Shown here piece after piece: positions 5,431 through 14,200 of a DNA stretch of 14,769 bases. The DNA is from Pseudomonadota bacterium (GTDB lineage Bacteria; Pseudomonadota; Alphaproteobacteria; Rhizobiales; Aestuariivirgaceae). Made by a program: the position numbers and the translations under genes. The notes below the pieces were generated by a model. That model searched no databases. It saw only the letters and a list, made by a program, of their open reading frames with translations, and was not told the origin of the DNA. Within the stretch, counting starts at the first letter, position 1. Each line of letters starts with the position of its first letter. Location: contig JAEKFU010000242.1 in NCBI GenBank assembly GCA_016522385.1, forward strand, positions 1 through 14,769. Direction: 5' to 3'.

Positions 5431-8337
5431 ATGGCTGAACACCGCCCACGCCTTACTGATCTGCAGTCCGGCGCAAATTTCATTCCACGCCACATTGGTC
5501 CACGAGATGATGACATTAGCGACATGTTGCAGGCCGTCGGTGCCGATAATCTTGACGATTTGATCGCCAAAGTGGTGCCTGAGGACATTCGCACCAAGAA
5601 CCCTCTGGATCTACCGGTGGCACTTAGCGAGCGCAACGCTCTATCCGACCTGCGCCGCATGGCCGGTCGCAATCAGGCGTTCACATCCATGATCGGCATG
5701 GGCTATTACGGCTGTGTGACACCCAAGGTGGTTTTGCGACGCCTGCTCGAAAGCCCGGGGTGGTACACCGCCTATACGCCCTACCAGGCCGAAGTCAGTC
5801 AGGGCCGATTGGAAGCGGTGTTGAACTATCAGCAGATGGTTTCGGATCTGACCGGCCTTGAGCTGGCCAATGCCTCGTTGCTCGATGAAGGAAGCGCAGC
5901 AGCCGAGGCCATGGCCATGGCAAAACGTGTGTCGAAAAAGCAGACTACCAGCTTCTTTGTCGATGCCGATACCCACCCACAGACGCTCGCAGTCATTGAG
6001 ACCCGTGCCAACGCTTTTGGCTTTGAAATCGTTACCGGCGATCCGTCTACCGATCTGAACGCCGACGCGGTGTTTGCCGCACTCTTGTCCTATCCCGGTT
6101 CCAGCGGTAGCGTGTGCGATTATCGCGACATCATCGCCACACTGCACGGGGCAAACGCCCTGGCTATCATGGCGACCGACCTTCTCGCCTTGGCACTTCT
6201 GGTGCCGCCGGGTGAATTGGGTGCTGACGTGGCCATCGGATCGGCCCAGCGCTTCGGGGTCCCGATGGGCTATGGTGGTCCGCACGCGGCCTTTTTTGCC
6301 ACCAAGGACGACTACAAGCGCGCCATGCCCGGCCGGATCATCGGGGTATCAATTGACTCAAACGGCAACCGCGCATTACGCATGGCGCTGCAGACTCGTG
6401 AGCAGCATATCCGACGTGAGAAGGCAACAAGCAACATCTGCACCGCACAGGTGCTGCTCGCCGTCATTGCCAGCATGTTTGCCGTCTATCATGGCCCGGC
6501 GGGTATCCGAAAGATCGCCCGTCGCGCCCACCGTTTTGCCGAGATTTGCGCGCATGCGATTTCTAGCTACGGCTTTGAGGTCGTAACCAAGAGCTTTTTC
6601 GATACGATTACCGTCCACGTACCCGGCCGCGCCCACGCGATTGCCGCCAAGGCGCGGGAACAGAAGATCAATTTGCGGATTGTCGATGGTGATCATCTCG
6701 GAATCTCACTGGATGAGACCACAAGACGCTCGGAAGTCGAACGGCTGCTTGGTTGTTTCCGCAGGTCAGGAGCTCCGCGCTCGTCTCTGGATGAGTTGGA
6801 TAAGGAGATATCTGAATGTATTCAACCAGAGCTGCAGCGCACCAGCGCCTATCTTACCCACCCCGTGTTTGAGCTCTATCACAGCGAAACTGAGATGTTG
6901 CGCTATATGCGCCAGCTGCAGGCAAAGGATGTTGCGCTCGACCGGTCAATGATCCCGCTTGGATCGTGCACCATGAAACTTAACGCCACCACAGAGATGA
7001 TTCCGGTGACCTGGAAAGAATTCTCGATGATGCATCCTTTCTCACCGCTTGAGCAGACGCAGGGCTATCAAAACCTGTTCGAAGATCTCGAGGCCATGTT
7101 GTGCGAGATTACGGGTTTTGATGCGGTTTCCCTGCAACCCAACGCCGGTAGTCAGGGTGAGTACGCCGGCCTGTTGGCGATCCGCCACTATCACGATGCC
7201 AATGGTGAAGGTGAGCGCAATATCTGCCTCATACCCAAATCGTCGCACGGCACCAATCCGGCATCGGCCATCATGGCCGGGCTGGAGGTCGTTGTCGTTG
7301 CCTGTGACGAAGGAGGCAATGTTGATGTGACAGATCTGAAAGCCAAGGCCGAGCAGCATTCACACAACCTTGCGGCGTTGATGATTACCTATCCCTCGAC
7401 CCATGGCGTGTTCGAGGAGGCCATAAAGGAAATTTGCGACACGGTTCATCGCCACGGCGGCCAGGTCTACATAGATGGTGCCAACCTCAATGCCATGATG
7501 GGTATCGTCCGGCCCGCCGAGATCGGTGGCGACGTCTGCCACATGAACCTGCACAAGACGTTTTGCATCCCGCATGGCGGCGGCGGGCCCGGTGTCGGCC
7601 CGATTGGTGTCAAGGCCCATCTTGCCCGCTTCCTGCCTGATCACTCGGTAATTATGGGCGTCAACCCGGCCGCCGGCAATCAGCAGACTATCGGTCAAGT
7701 CTCTGCCGCCCCCTGGGGGTCGGCATCGATCCTGCCGATATCCTGGGCCTATATTTCGATGATGGGTCCAGAAGGTTTGACCCGCGCAACTCAGGTCGCA
7801 ATTCTCAATGCGAATTATGTGGCCAAGCGGCTAAACGACCACTTTCCGATTGTCTATACCGGTCCAGGTGGGTTTGTGGCGCACGAGTGCATCATCGATA
7901 TGCGCCAGCTCAAGGATACCTGCGGGATTACTGCGGAGGATATCGCCAAACGTCTGGTCGACTATGGCTACCACGCACCGACCATGTCATTTCCGGTGGC
8001 GGAAACCATGATGGTCGAGCCGACTGAATCCGAGTCCAAACGTGAGTTGGACAGGTTCTGCGATGCCATGATTGCCATCCGCGCTGAAGTTGCTGAGGTT
8101 GAAAACGGCAAGGCCGATCGAGAGAACAACCTTCTAAAGAACGCACCGCACACGCACCAACTGCTAATCGAAGACTGGACACTGCCGTATTCCAAGGAAC
8201 AGGCCTTCTTCCCGCTCAGCTTTATTCGTGCCGACAAATACTGGCCGCCTGTTGGCCGCGTCGACAACGTCTATGGTGACCGCAACCTGGTCTGCTCATG
8301 TCCACCGATGGAGGATTATCTAGAAGCCGCGGAGTAG
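5431..8337 (+). CDS. gcvP: Glycine dehydrogenase (decarboxylating), single-chain P protein
   Basis: GcvP decarboxylates glycine through pyridoxal phosphate and loads the remaining aminomethyl group on GcvH. The 968-residue chain contains both half-enzymes fused, as in E. coli-type homodimeric P proteins rather than the two-gene type. The N-terminal half starts FIPRHIGPRDDDISDML (17-33) and includes MIGMGYYGC. The C-terminal half has PLGSCTMKLN (509-518), the active-site HMNLHKTF with PLP lysine Lys709, and the glycine-rich HGGGGPG at 715-721. The C-terminus, with KYWPPVGRVDNVYGDRNLVC, is intact. AAGAGGGA lies seven bases before the ATG at 5431. It is the last gene of gcvTHP; the L protein (dihydrolipoyl dehydrogenase), usually shared with other complexes, is not in the window. 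Confidence 0.98.
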   Translation: MAEHRPRLTDLQSGANFIPRHIGPRDDDISDMLQAVGADNLDDLIAKVVPEDIRTKNPLDLPVALSERNALSDLRRMAGRNQAFTSMIGMGYYGCVTPKVVLRRLLESPGWYTAYTPYQAEVSQGRLEAVLNYQQMVSDLTGLELANASLLDEGSAAAEAMAMAKRVSKKQTTSFFVDADTHPQTLAVIETRANAFGFEIVTGDPSTDLNADAVFAALLSYPGSSGSVCDYRDIIATLHGANALAIMATDLLALALLVPPGELGADVAIGSAQRFGVPMGYGGPHAAFFATKDDYKRAMPGRIIGVSIDSNGNRALRMALQTREQHIRREKATSNICTAQVLLAVIASMFAVYHGPAGIRKIARRAHRFAEICAHAISSYGFEVVTKSFFDTITVHVPGRAHAIAAKAREQKINLRIVDGDHLGISLDETTRRSEVERLLGCFRRSGAPRSSLDELDKEISECIQPELQRTSAYLTHPVFELYHSETEMLRYMRQLQAKDVALDRSMIPLGSCTMKLNATTEMIPVTWKEFSMMHPFSPLEQTQGYQNLFEDLEAMLCEITGFDAVSLQPNAGSQGEYAGLLAIRHYHDANGEGERNICLIPKSSHGTNPASAIMAGLEVVVVACDEGGNVDVTDLKAKAEQHSHNLAALMITYPSTHGVFEEAIKEICDTVHRHGGQVYIDGANLNAMMGIVRPAEIGGDVCHMNLHKTFCIPHGGGGPGVGPIGVKAHLARFLPDHSVIMGVNPAAGNQQTIGQVSAAPWGSASILPISWAYISMMGPEGLTRATQVAILNANYVAKRLNDHFPIVYTGPGGFVAHECIIDMRQLKDTCGITAEDIAKRLVDYGYHAPTMSFPVAETMMVEPTESESKRELDRFCDAMIAIRAEVAEVENGKADRENNLLKNAPHTHQLLIEDWTLPYSKEQAFFPLSFIRADKYWPPVGRVDNVYGDRNLVCSCPPMEDYLEAAE

Positions 8338-8391
8338 GGCTGGCGTCAATGAATTATACTGACGTACCCGGTCTTGCACGATGCCCCACAT

Positions 8392-8423
8392 CGCGCTGCG
8401 CCCAGTTCGCCGTCTGCAGCGCG
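8392..8423. other. GC-rich hairpin downstream of gcvP
   Basis: CGCGCTGC (8392-8399) and GCAGCGCG (8416-8423) form a perfect 8-bp stem around a 16-base loop, 55 bases after the gcvP stop. There is no T-run after it, so it is not a canonical intrinsic terminator; it may protect the 3' end of the mRNA or be incidental. Confidence 0.35.
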
Positions 8424-8440
8424 CCACGGTACAAGCAGAA

Positions 8441-8455
8441 TTGATTCCGAATCAA
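8441..8455. other. Short AT-rich hairpin between gcvP and atpF
   Basis: TTGATT (8441-8446) / AATCAA (8450-8455) is a perfect 6-bp stem with a three-base loop, seven bases from the larger palindrome at 8462. Read on the minus strand it follows the palindrome and is succeeded by TTCTG. It may belong to the same repeat element. Confidence 0.35.
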
Positions 8456-8461
8456 CAGACC

Positions 8462-8511
8462 CTAGAGCGTGTCTTTCTCAAATGGTTCCACATGAGAAAG
8501 AAACGCTCTAG
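8462..8511. repeat. Palindromic repeat with CTAG ends, probable bidirectional terminator, overlapping atpF stop
   Basis: The 19-base arms at 8462-8480 and 8493-8511 are complementary except for one mismatch and enclose a 12-base loop. Both arms start from CTAGAGCGT. The end sequence CTAGAGC is, from memory, shared by abundant intergenic palindromes in Rhizobiales, so this is probably one copy of a dispersed family; copy number cannot be checked here. It lies between the convergent gcv and atp operons, where a two-way terminator is expected, but neither side has a T-run. The atpF stop codon (TAG, complement of 8508-8510) is inside the right arm. Confidence 0.7.
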
Positions 8512-8993
8512 TTCAACTGCGTCTTGAGCGCGGCAATCGAGTCATCGACCAGTTTGGCGCCTTTGGCGCCTTTAGCCTCTTCGGCAATCAGGTCGCTTGC
8601 TGCGGCAATGGCCAGTTCACTGGCCGCCGACTGCACTTCTTTCACTGCGAGCGTTTCGGCGCTGGCAATCTTCTGTTCAGCCATGCGGGTGCGCCGCTCC
8701 ACGGTCTCGGCAAGTTTTCGGCGGGTCTCGGCGGCGTAGGCTTCGGCTTCCGACTTTGCTAGGGCGATTATGCTCGCTGCTTCGGCTTCGGCTTCTTTGC
8801 GTTTGTGCTGGTATTCGGACAAAAGCGCCTGAGCTTCCTCGCGCAGGCGATTGGCCTCTGCCAGCTCATTGGCAATCCGCTCTGAGCGAGCATCAAGGGC
8901 AGCGGTAAGTTTCCCCGGCACGCCCATATAGATTACCAGTCCCGCGAAAAGCACGAAGCTGACGGCTACCCAAAACTCCGGTGTGGACAACAT
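8508..8993 (-). CDS. atpF: ATP synthase F0 subunit b
   Basis: Subunit b is part of the peripheral stalk that holds F1 still against the rotor. The 161-residue product has one N-terminal membrane helix (about residues 6-24, FWVAVSFVLFAGLVIYMGV) followed by a long, charged, alanine/glutamate-rich coiled coil from about 35 to 150. The start at 8993 has AAGGGGAT upstream, overlapping the stop of atpF', so the two genes are only 13 bp apart and likely translationally coupled. It is the last gene of the F0 operon. Two oddities are visible near its 3' end: a 9-bp tandem repeat (8553-8570) encoding an AKGAKGAK stretch, and a stop codon that lies within a palindromic repeat. Alphaproteobacteria carry two b-type genes; this is the b rather than b' copy by position and by its MLSTPEFWVAVSF start. 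Confidence 0.95.
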   Translation of the reverse strand: MLSTPEFWVAVSFVLFAGLVIYMGVPGKLTAALDARSERIANELAEANRLREEAQALLSEYQHKRKEAEAEAASIIALAKSEAEAYAAETRRKLAETVERRTRMAEQKIASAETLAVKEVQSAASELAIAAASDLIAEEAKGAKGAKLVDDSIAALKTQLN

Positions 8994-9006
8994 GATAATT
9001 ATCCCC

Positions 9007-9492
9007 TTAATCGCCTGCCGATTTGCCGATTGCTCGGGTCACCGCCGCCTTGGCGACCCTGCTGCCGGTGAGCTGCCTGACGATGTCGCCGGCCACATCA
9101 CCGGCGATCTTGCGAACGTCTTTCAGTGCCTGAGCCTTGGTTGCTGCGATGGCCTTTTCGGCATTGGCGACCTTTTCCGCAATTTCCGCATCTACTTTGT
9201 TGCGCTCGGCTTCAACTTCCGCGTTGAGCTGATCGCGGGTTTCCTGGGCGATGGCGTGCGCCTTGGCCCTCGCCTCCGCCAGCTCCTGTTCATAGGCCGC
9301 AATAGCCTTGTCAGTGTCATTCTTGAGCGTTTGTGCCGCGTCGAGATCATCAGCAATCTTCGAGCGGCGTTGCTCAATTACCCCGCCGATGCGCGGCAAG
9401 GCGACACGCGCCATTAGCAGATAGAGCCCAATAAAGGTTATCGCCAGCCAGATCAGCTGCGGGGTAAAAGTGGCGAAGTCCAGTTGTGGCAT
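9007..9492 (-). CDS. atpF': ATP synthase F0 subunit b-prime
   Basis: This is the second b-type stalk subunit found in alphaproteobacteria and other phototroph-related lineages, where b and b' form a heterodimer. The 161-residue product begins MPQLDFATFTPQLIWLAITF, a strong b' signature, and has a single membrane helix at about 11-30 ending in ALPRIGGVIEQR, followed by a coiled coil rich in Ala, Glu and Lys. AGGATGGAAG precedes the ATG at 9492. It lies 94 bp downstream of atpE, the widest gap in the operon; that gap holds two small hairpins (TCAGG/CCTGA at 9523-9538 and GGTCT/AGACC at 9554-9566) that could help set the high c-subunit to b-subunit ratio by mRNA processing. The symbol varies between databases (atpG, atpX or atpF2). 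Confidence 0.94.
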   Translation of the reverse strand: MPQLDFATFTPQLIWLAITFIGLYLLMARVALPRIGGVIEQRRSKIADDLDAAQTLKNDTDKAIAAYEQELAEARAKAHAIAQETRDQLNAEVEAERNKVDAEIAEKVANAEKAIAATKAQALKDVRKIAGDVAGDIVRQLTGSRVAKAAVTRAIGKSAGD

Positions 9493-9586
9493 AACACTTC
9501 CATCCTGTGGATCGATTGACCATCAGGGCAGGGCCTGAAGGCTGTGTTACCGGGGTCTTACAGACCGGCGCAACGATGCCGCAGTC

Positions 9587-9814
9587 CTAGAACACGAACA
9601 AGATGATAAGCGCAACAACCAGACCGAACAGGCCTGTGGCTTCAGCCAATGCAAAGCCCAAGAGAAGGTTCGGGAACTGGCTTTGGGCAGCTGCCGGATT
9701 GCGCAGCGCGCCCGACAGATAGTTGCCGAAAATATGTCCGATTCCGACACCGGCGCCGGCCAGGGCAATTGCGGCGAGACCCGCACCGATCAATTTTGCT
9801 GCTTCTGCTTCCAT
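9587..9814 (-). CDS. atpE: ATP synthase F0 subunit c (rotor ring)
   Basis: Subunit c forms the proton-driven ring. The 75-residue product is a helical hairpin: helix 1 is glycine/alanine rich (GAGLAAIALAGAGVGIGHIFG), a polar RNP loop lies at 38-40, and helix 2 carries the ion-binding Glu58 in FALAEATGLFGLV. The neighbouring positions argue for proton rather than sodium use: the helix-1 position that is Gln in sodium-type rings aligns with Ile25, and the residue after the glutamate is Ala instead of Ser. The ATG at 9814 is chosen over one six codons upstream because GAGAGGAG sits eight bases before it and this gives the standard length. The good ribosome binding site suits the high stoichiometry of c. 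Confidence 0.97.
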   Translation of the reverse strand: MEAEAAKLIGAGLAAIALAGAGVGIGHIFGNYLSGALRNPAAAQSQFPNLLLGFALAEATGLFGLVVALIILFVF

Positions 9815-9859
9815 GGAATTGACTCCTCTCAAGGTCGTTGGGTTGATTGTTGCGATAAG

Positions 9860-10627
9860 CTAGTGATGCATGTTGATGGCATCGTTCAGATAGATGCAGG
9901 TCAGCACCGCGAACACATAGGCCTGCAGGAATGCGACAAGAATTTCCAATCCGGTCAGCGCGACCATGAAAGCCAGCGGAATCCAGCCACCGATCACACC
10001 CATCGCCACGACAAACCCGGCGAACACTTTCAGCATAGTGTGTCCGGCCATCATGTTTGCGAACAAACGCACCGACAGGCTGATTGGTCGGGTGAAATAG
10101 GATATCGTTTCGATGACCACCAGCAACGGCAAAAGAACCGTGGGCACCCCGGAAGGCACAAACAGTTTCAGATAGCCCGCACCGTGCTTCATAAAACCGA
10201 CAACGGTCGCGCCAATGAACACCGTTGCCGCCAGCCCGAAGGTCACGATGATATGGCTGGTCACAGTGAACGAATAAGGGATCATGCCCAGCATGTTCGC
10301 CGCCAGGATGAACATGAACAGCGTGAACACAAACGGGAAGAACGCCCGGCCCGAATCGCCCAAAATGTCGCGCATCATGTTGGCGACGAACTCATAAGCC
10401 AGTTCGCCGACCGACTGCAGCCGGCCCGGAATAATCTTGCTCGAACCGGACAATAGCAACAGCGCGACGACGCCCACGATGATCACCATCCACAGACTGG
10501 CATTGGTGAAGGAGGCATCAAAGCCGCCAAAATCCAGATTAATCAACCGCTTGATCTCGAACTGATGCATCGGATCGATGGCAAGTCCACCTTCTCCACC
10601 GCCATGTTCGCCTGATTGGGTCGCCAT
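9860..10627 (-). CDS. atpB: ATP synthase F0 subunit a (proton channel)
   Basis: Subunit a forms the two proton half-channels beside the c-ring. The 255-residue length is typical for alphaproteobacteria. The essential arginine is Arg187 in SLSVRLFANMMAGH (183-196), the family hallmark. Other recognisable parts are the N-terminal DPMHQFEIKRL (18-28), the ANMLGMIPYSFTVTSH segment (110-125) and the final helix GLEILVAFLQAYVFAVLTCIYLNDA (226-250). Five to six membrane helices are visible. The start at 10627 has GGGGAAAG upstream. It follows atpI by 43 bp and precedes atpE by 45 bp, in the standard order. Confidence 0.97.
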   Translation of the reverse strand: MATQSGEHGGGEGGLAIDPMHQFEIKRLINLDFGGFDASFTNASLWMVIIVGVVALLLLSGSSKIIPGRLQSVGELAYEFVANMMRDILGDSGRAFFPFVFTLFMFILAANMLGMIPYSFTVTSHIIVTFGLAATVFIGATVVGFMKHGAGYLKLFVPSGVPTVLLPLLVVIETISYFTRPISLSVRLFANMMAGHTMLKVFAGFVVAMGVIGGWIPLAFMVALTGLEILVAFLQAYVFAVLTCIYLNDAINMHH

Positions 10628-10670
10628 GGTTCGAGCTTTCCCCTACTTTGTGCCAGCCGATGAGCTGGCA

Positions 10671-11033
10671 TCATTCTTCTTTGTCGTCCGGTACCGAAGG
10701 CACCCCATCCGCACTTGTATGCGCCAAATGGCGCTTGGCTTCAATCGATTTGGCGGCACGGACAACATTTGCAATGCCGGCCGCGATACCTATTGGTGTA
10801 AAAATCAACAATAACCAGGGAGACGTCCCCAGCCAGTAATCCAGCAGCCAACCGATGCCAAATCCTGCCAGTACGCCGGCAACAAGATCAGTCGCCAGAC
10901 GAAAGCCGAAACTGTAGGCGGAACCTTGATGAAACGTTTGCTGGTCGCGATCCTGAATTGATGCTTTGGTGCGTTGCAGACGCTTATCGAACCCCTCCAC
11001 ATCACCAGGCGACGTTTTATCATCATCGCCCAT
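10671..11033 (-). CDS. atpI: ATP synthase assembly protein AtpI
   Basis: AtpI is a small membrane protein thought to help assemble the c-ring and is usually the first gene of atp operons. The 120-residue product has a charged, hydrophilic N-terminus (about 1-38), two predicted membrane helices (about 46-68, containing LVAGVLAGFGIGWLLDYWLG, and about 72-94) and an acidic C-terminal tail ending DDKEE. The GIGWLLDYWLGTSPW segment is characteristic of the AtpI/AtpZ-like family. The ATG at 11033 has GAGGT five bases upstream. It is the first gene after the promoter at 11094-11122 and is separated from smc by 171 bp. Confidence 0.9.
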   Translation of the reverse strand: MGDDDKTSPGDVEGFDKRLQRTKASIQDRDQQTFHQGSAYSFGFRLATDLVAGVLAGFGIGWLLDYWLGTSPWLLLIFTPIGIAAGIANVVRAAKSIEAKRHLAHTSADGVPSVPDDKEE

Positions 11034-11050
11034 GAATTACCTCGTTTTCG

Positions 11051-11062
11051 GCCAAATTTGGC
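11051..11062. promoter_or_regulatory. Perfect 12-bp palindrome in the atp leader
   Basis: GCCAAATTTGGC is a perfect dyad 18-29 bases before the atpI start codon and about 32 bases downstream of the -10 box, so it lies in the transcribed leader. It could be an operator or a small mRNA hairpin near the ribosome binding site. No regulator can be named. Confidence 0.4.
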
Positions 11063-11093
11063 ACGTTTCAGCAGACCCCGCCGAACCGGCGCC

Positions 11094-11122
11094 AAAATAG
11101 AAGCCGGGCAGGGCAGTGTCAA
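11094..11122 (-). promoter_or_regulatory. Sigma70-type promoter of the F0 (atpIBEF'F) operon
   Basis: On the minus strand TTGACA (11117-11122) and TATTTT (11094-11099) are separated by exactly 17 bases, a near-consensus housekeeping promoter. Transcription would begin near 11087, giving a leader of about 54 bases before atpI. A small hairpin CCGAT/ATCGG (11126-11138) sits just upstream of the -35, after the smc stop. This makes the atp operon independent of smc. Confidence 0.75.
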
Positions 11123-11204
11123 TACCCGATCGTATCGGCTAAAACACTGATATTCATGAATTTTTTTGCAGGCCAGTGTCGTGGCAATTCGCCTTCAACG
11201 CAGC

Positions 11205-14200
11205 CTAGCTGGCTTCGCGCAGTCCTTCGGCGGTCTCCAGATCGACCGACACAAGTTGACTGACACCGCGCTCCATCATCGTCACGCCAAACAGCCGATG
11301 CATGCGGGCCATCGTCAACGCATGGTGGGTAATGATCAAGAAACGCGTGTTCGTGCGCTCCAGCATGGCATCCAGTAGGTTACAGAAGCGCTCCACATTG
11401 TGGTCGTCAAGTGGTGCATCCACTTCGTCGAGCACGCAGATGGGCGATGGATTGGTGAGGAACACGGCAAAAATCAGCGCTAGTGCGGTTAGCGCCTGTT
11501 CGCCACCCGACAGCAGCGAAAGAACTTGGGGACGCTTACCAGGTGGATTCGCGACGATCTCGAGTCCCGCTTCAAGCGGATCATCTGACTCGATCAGCTG
11601 AAGTTCAGCCCTACCCCCGTTGAAAAGTTGCGTGAACAAAGATGCAAAGCTGTCATTGACCCTCCCGAACGCATCCAGCAGCCGCTGCCGGCCCTCCTTG
11701 TTTAGACTGTAAATCCCCGAGCGCAATTTGTTGATCGCCTGGATGAGGTCGTCCCGTTCGGTGATCAGTTCGGCAAGTTGTGTCGAAACCTCTTCAGCTT
11801 CTTCCTCTGCTCGCAAGTTGACGCCGCCAAGTCGCTCGCGCTGATCGCGCATCTCATACAGTCTCCGGTCAATTTCATCCTTAGGAGGGATCTTGTCGGC
11901 GTCCAGCCCCGCTGTTTCGACAATCTTGTCCGGCGCGCATTGCAGAATTTCCGAAATGCGCTGTTCAATCTCGCGGCGCCGTTCTTGCGCTCCCTCAACG
12001 CGTGCCTCGAGTCGGGCATGTTCTTCGCGGGACTGGTTTAGTTGGTCCTGTGCTTCGCGCAACCGACCCGCGGCCGCCCGCGCCTGGTTTTCTTCGTTGG
12101 CAAGTGCATCTTTGGCTTCGCGGCATTCGCTTTCTGCCTCGCCAACCAGGTTCATGAGTTTCTTGCGTCTTTCCTCAAATTGTTGCGGCAAGTCTGCCAA
12201 GCCTTCAAGCTCCGAGCACACCGCGCTAGTCCTTGCATCGAGTGCTTCGATCTGACCTTTGGCCCGCTCAGACCGATCGCGCCATTGTCTGCGCTCGTTT
12301 TCAATTGCCTCAAGTCGCCCGGTCTTCAGACGTGCTTCACGCTCAAGTCCAACAAACGTCGCTCGGGCCTCGCTGTAAGTGCTGCTATCCTGGCCGACCG
12401 CCTCGCGAGCCGTTGCCAGCCGTTCCTCCAGACCATCCGCTGCGGGCAGCTCCCGCAACTGGGTCTCGGCCGTTTTGCGCGCAGTGCGCGTCTCTTCAAT
12501 ACTGTCTTGCAGCCTACGGGTCGCCTCTTTTAGCGCGCTGGCCTGCTGCAGCTGCTCACTTAGCTCGCGTTCATGGTTGGACAAGTTCCGCTGAGCAGTT
12601 TCGACCGCTGCCATTGCCGCGCGCCAGGCATCTCGTTTGTCTTTTTCCGTTTCCACCGCCGCTTCAAGATTGATCCTTACTTGATCAAGCTTTTGGCGCG
12701 TTTCATCGGTGGCGCGCTGAGCGGCTGCGTTTTCGCTTTGCAGCTCACCGAGTCTGTTGCGCCCTGCCAATCGCTGCGTGGCGGCCGTTGGCGCATCGGC
12801 GGTTGCCGAATAACCGTCCCAGCGCCACAGATCACCTTTCACACTGACCAGGCGTTGGCCGGACTTCAGTAGGCGTTGCAGCCGGGCGCCATCTTTACGC
12901 TCAACGACACCTATATGGTCGAGGCTTCTTGCCAGTGCCGACGGGGCCTTAACGAATCTCGACAGGGGCTGCACACCGTCGGGCAGCCCCGCCCAATCCG
13001 CAATCGGCGGCAGGGTTTTCCAGTGAATCGGAGCGGCCTCGTCGGACGGTGCGTCGATTTCATCGCCGAGCGCTGCACCGAGTGCCGCTTCATAGCCGTT
13101 GTCGACTTTCACGGCATCGACAAGGGGCGTCCATAGATCACTATCAGCCACCTCGAGCAGTTTCGTCAGCGTGCGTACTTCAGTCGCTATGTTGTCCGAC
13201 ATTCGCCGCGCCTCATCGAATGCCTGACGTGCTGTCGTCTCTGACTGCCTGAGATCACGCACCAACGCTTCTGCGTCATGTGCTGAACGTTCTGCCGCCG
13301 TCGCGGCCTGAACCGCCTGCTCGACGAACTGCGACAGCTGGCCTGCATTATCCCTGTCACCTGTCTTATCGGCGATCGTTCTATGCTGCTGGTCTACCGC
13401 GGCAACCTCCTGCTCAAGGCGAGTAAGTTTATGGCTTTGCTCGTCGATGATATTCGTCAGAGCGTTGCGTTTTGCCGACAGGGCCGACAATGCGGCATTA
13501 GCCGCATCGGCGTCTTCCTGAGATTGCGCCAGCTTGTCAGCGCAGGCCTGTAGGGTCTTGGCAGCCACAGCCCGTTGATCTGCATCATCGCTGGCTGCTT
13601 TAAGCGCTTCTTCTTCACTACCCAGCCGCGCAACAGCTTCATCGGTATCGCTCAAAATGTCCTGTTCGCGCTTCAGATCGGTCTGAATCTGCTCCAGGCG
13701 GGCATTCAGTTCCTCGCCCCTTTGAGAGGCTTGCGCTTCTTCTTTTTCAAGTCCTTCGCGTTCCAGGGTGAGTCGCTGCACAACGGCCGAGCGCGTCGCC
13801 TCATGTTCCCGCAGCTTCGGGAGGCACTCGTTAATTTCATCGTGGGCTCGGGTGAACTCGGACACCGCCTTGGTGAAACCGCCAAGCAGCCGCGTGATTT
13901 CGTCAATCCGGCTCTTCTCCGCCGAAAGCGACTCGACCGCGTCCTTCCAGGCGCTATAGAGGCCCGCTGCTTCCATGCGGCGGATATCGGCCGACAGTTG
14001 CTTGTAACGAACCGCCTGGCGGGCCTGACGCTTCAGCGACTGCAATTGGCTCTCGAGCTGGCCGACGACGTCTTCCAGGCGAATCAAATTGGTTTCAGCG
14101 GCGTTGAGTTTCAACTCGGCTTCGTGCCGACGTGTATGCAGGCCGGTGATGCCAGCGGCTTCTTCCAGAATGCGCCGGCGCGCCTGCGGTTTGGAGTTAA

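Noticed and set aside
5641..6285. A 214-codon minus-strand open frame inside gcvP.
   Set aside because: It is entirely antisense to a well-conserved gcvP region, has no family motif, and has no independent ribosome binding site or promoter that I can see.
9587..9814. A sodium-type ATP synthase.
   Set aside because: The c subunit has Ile and Ala where sodium-binding rings have Gln and Ser, so a proton type is indicated.
9683..10456. A 257-codon plus-strand open frame opposite atpE and atpB.
   Set aside because: Its translation is rich in His, Gln, Arg and Asp with no recognisable domain, typical of the antisense frame of membrane-protein genes; the minus-strand frames are unmistakable atpE and atpB.
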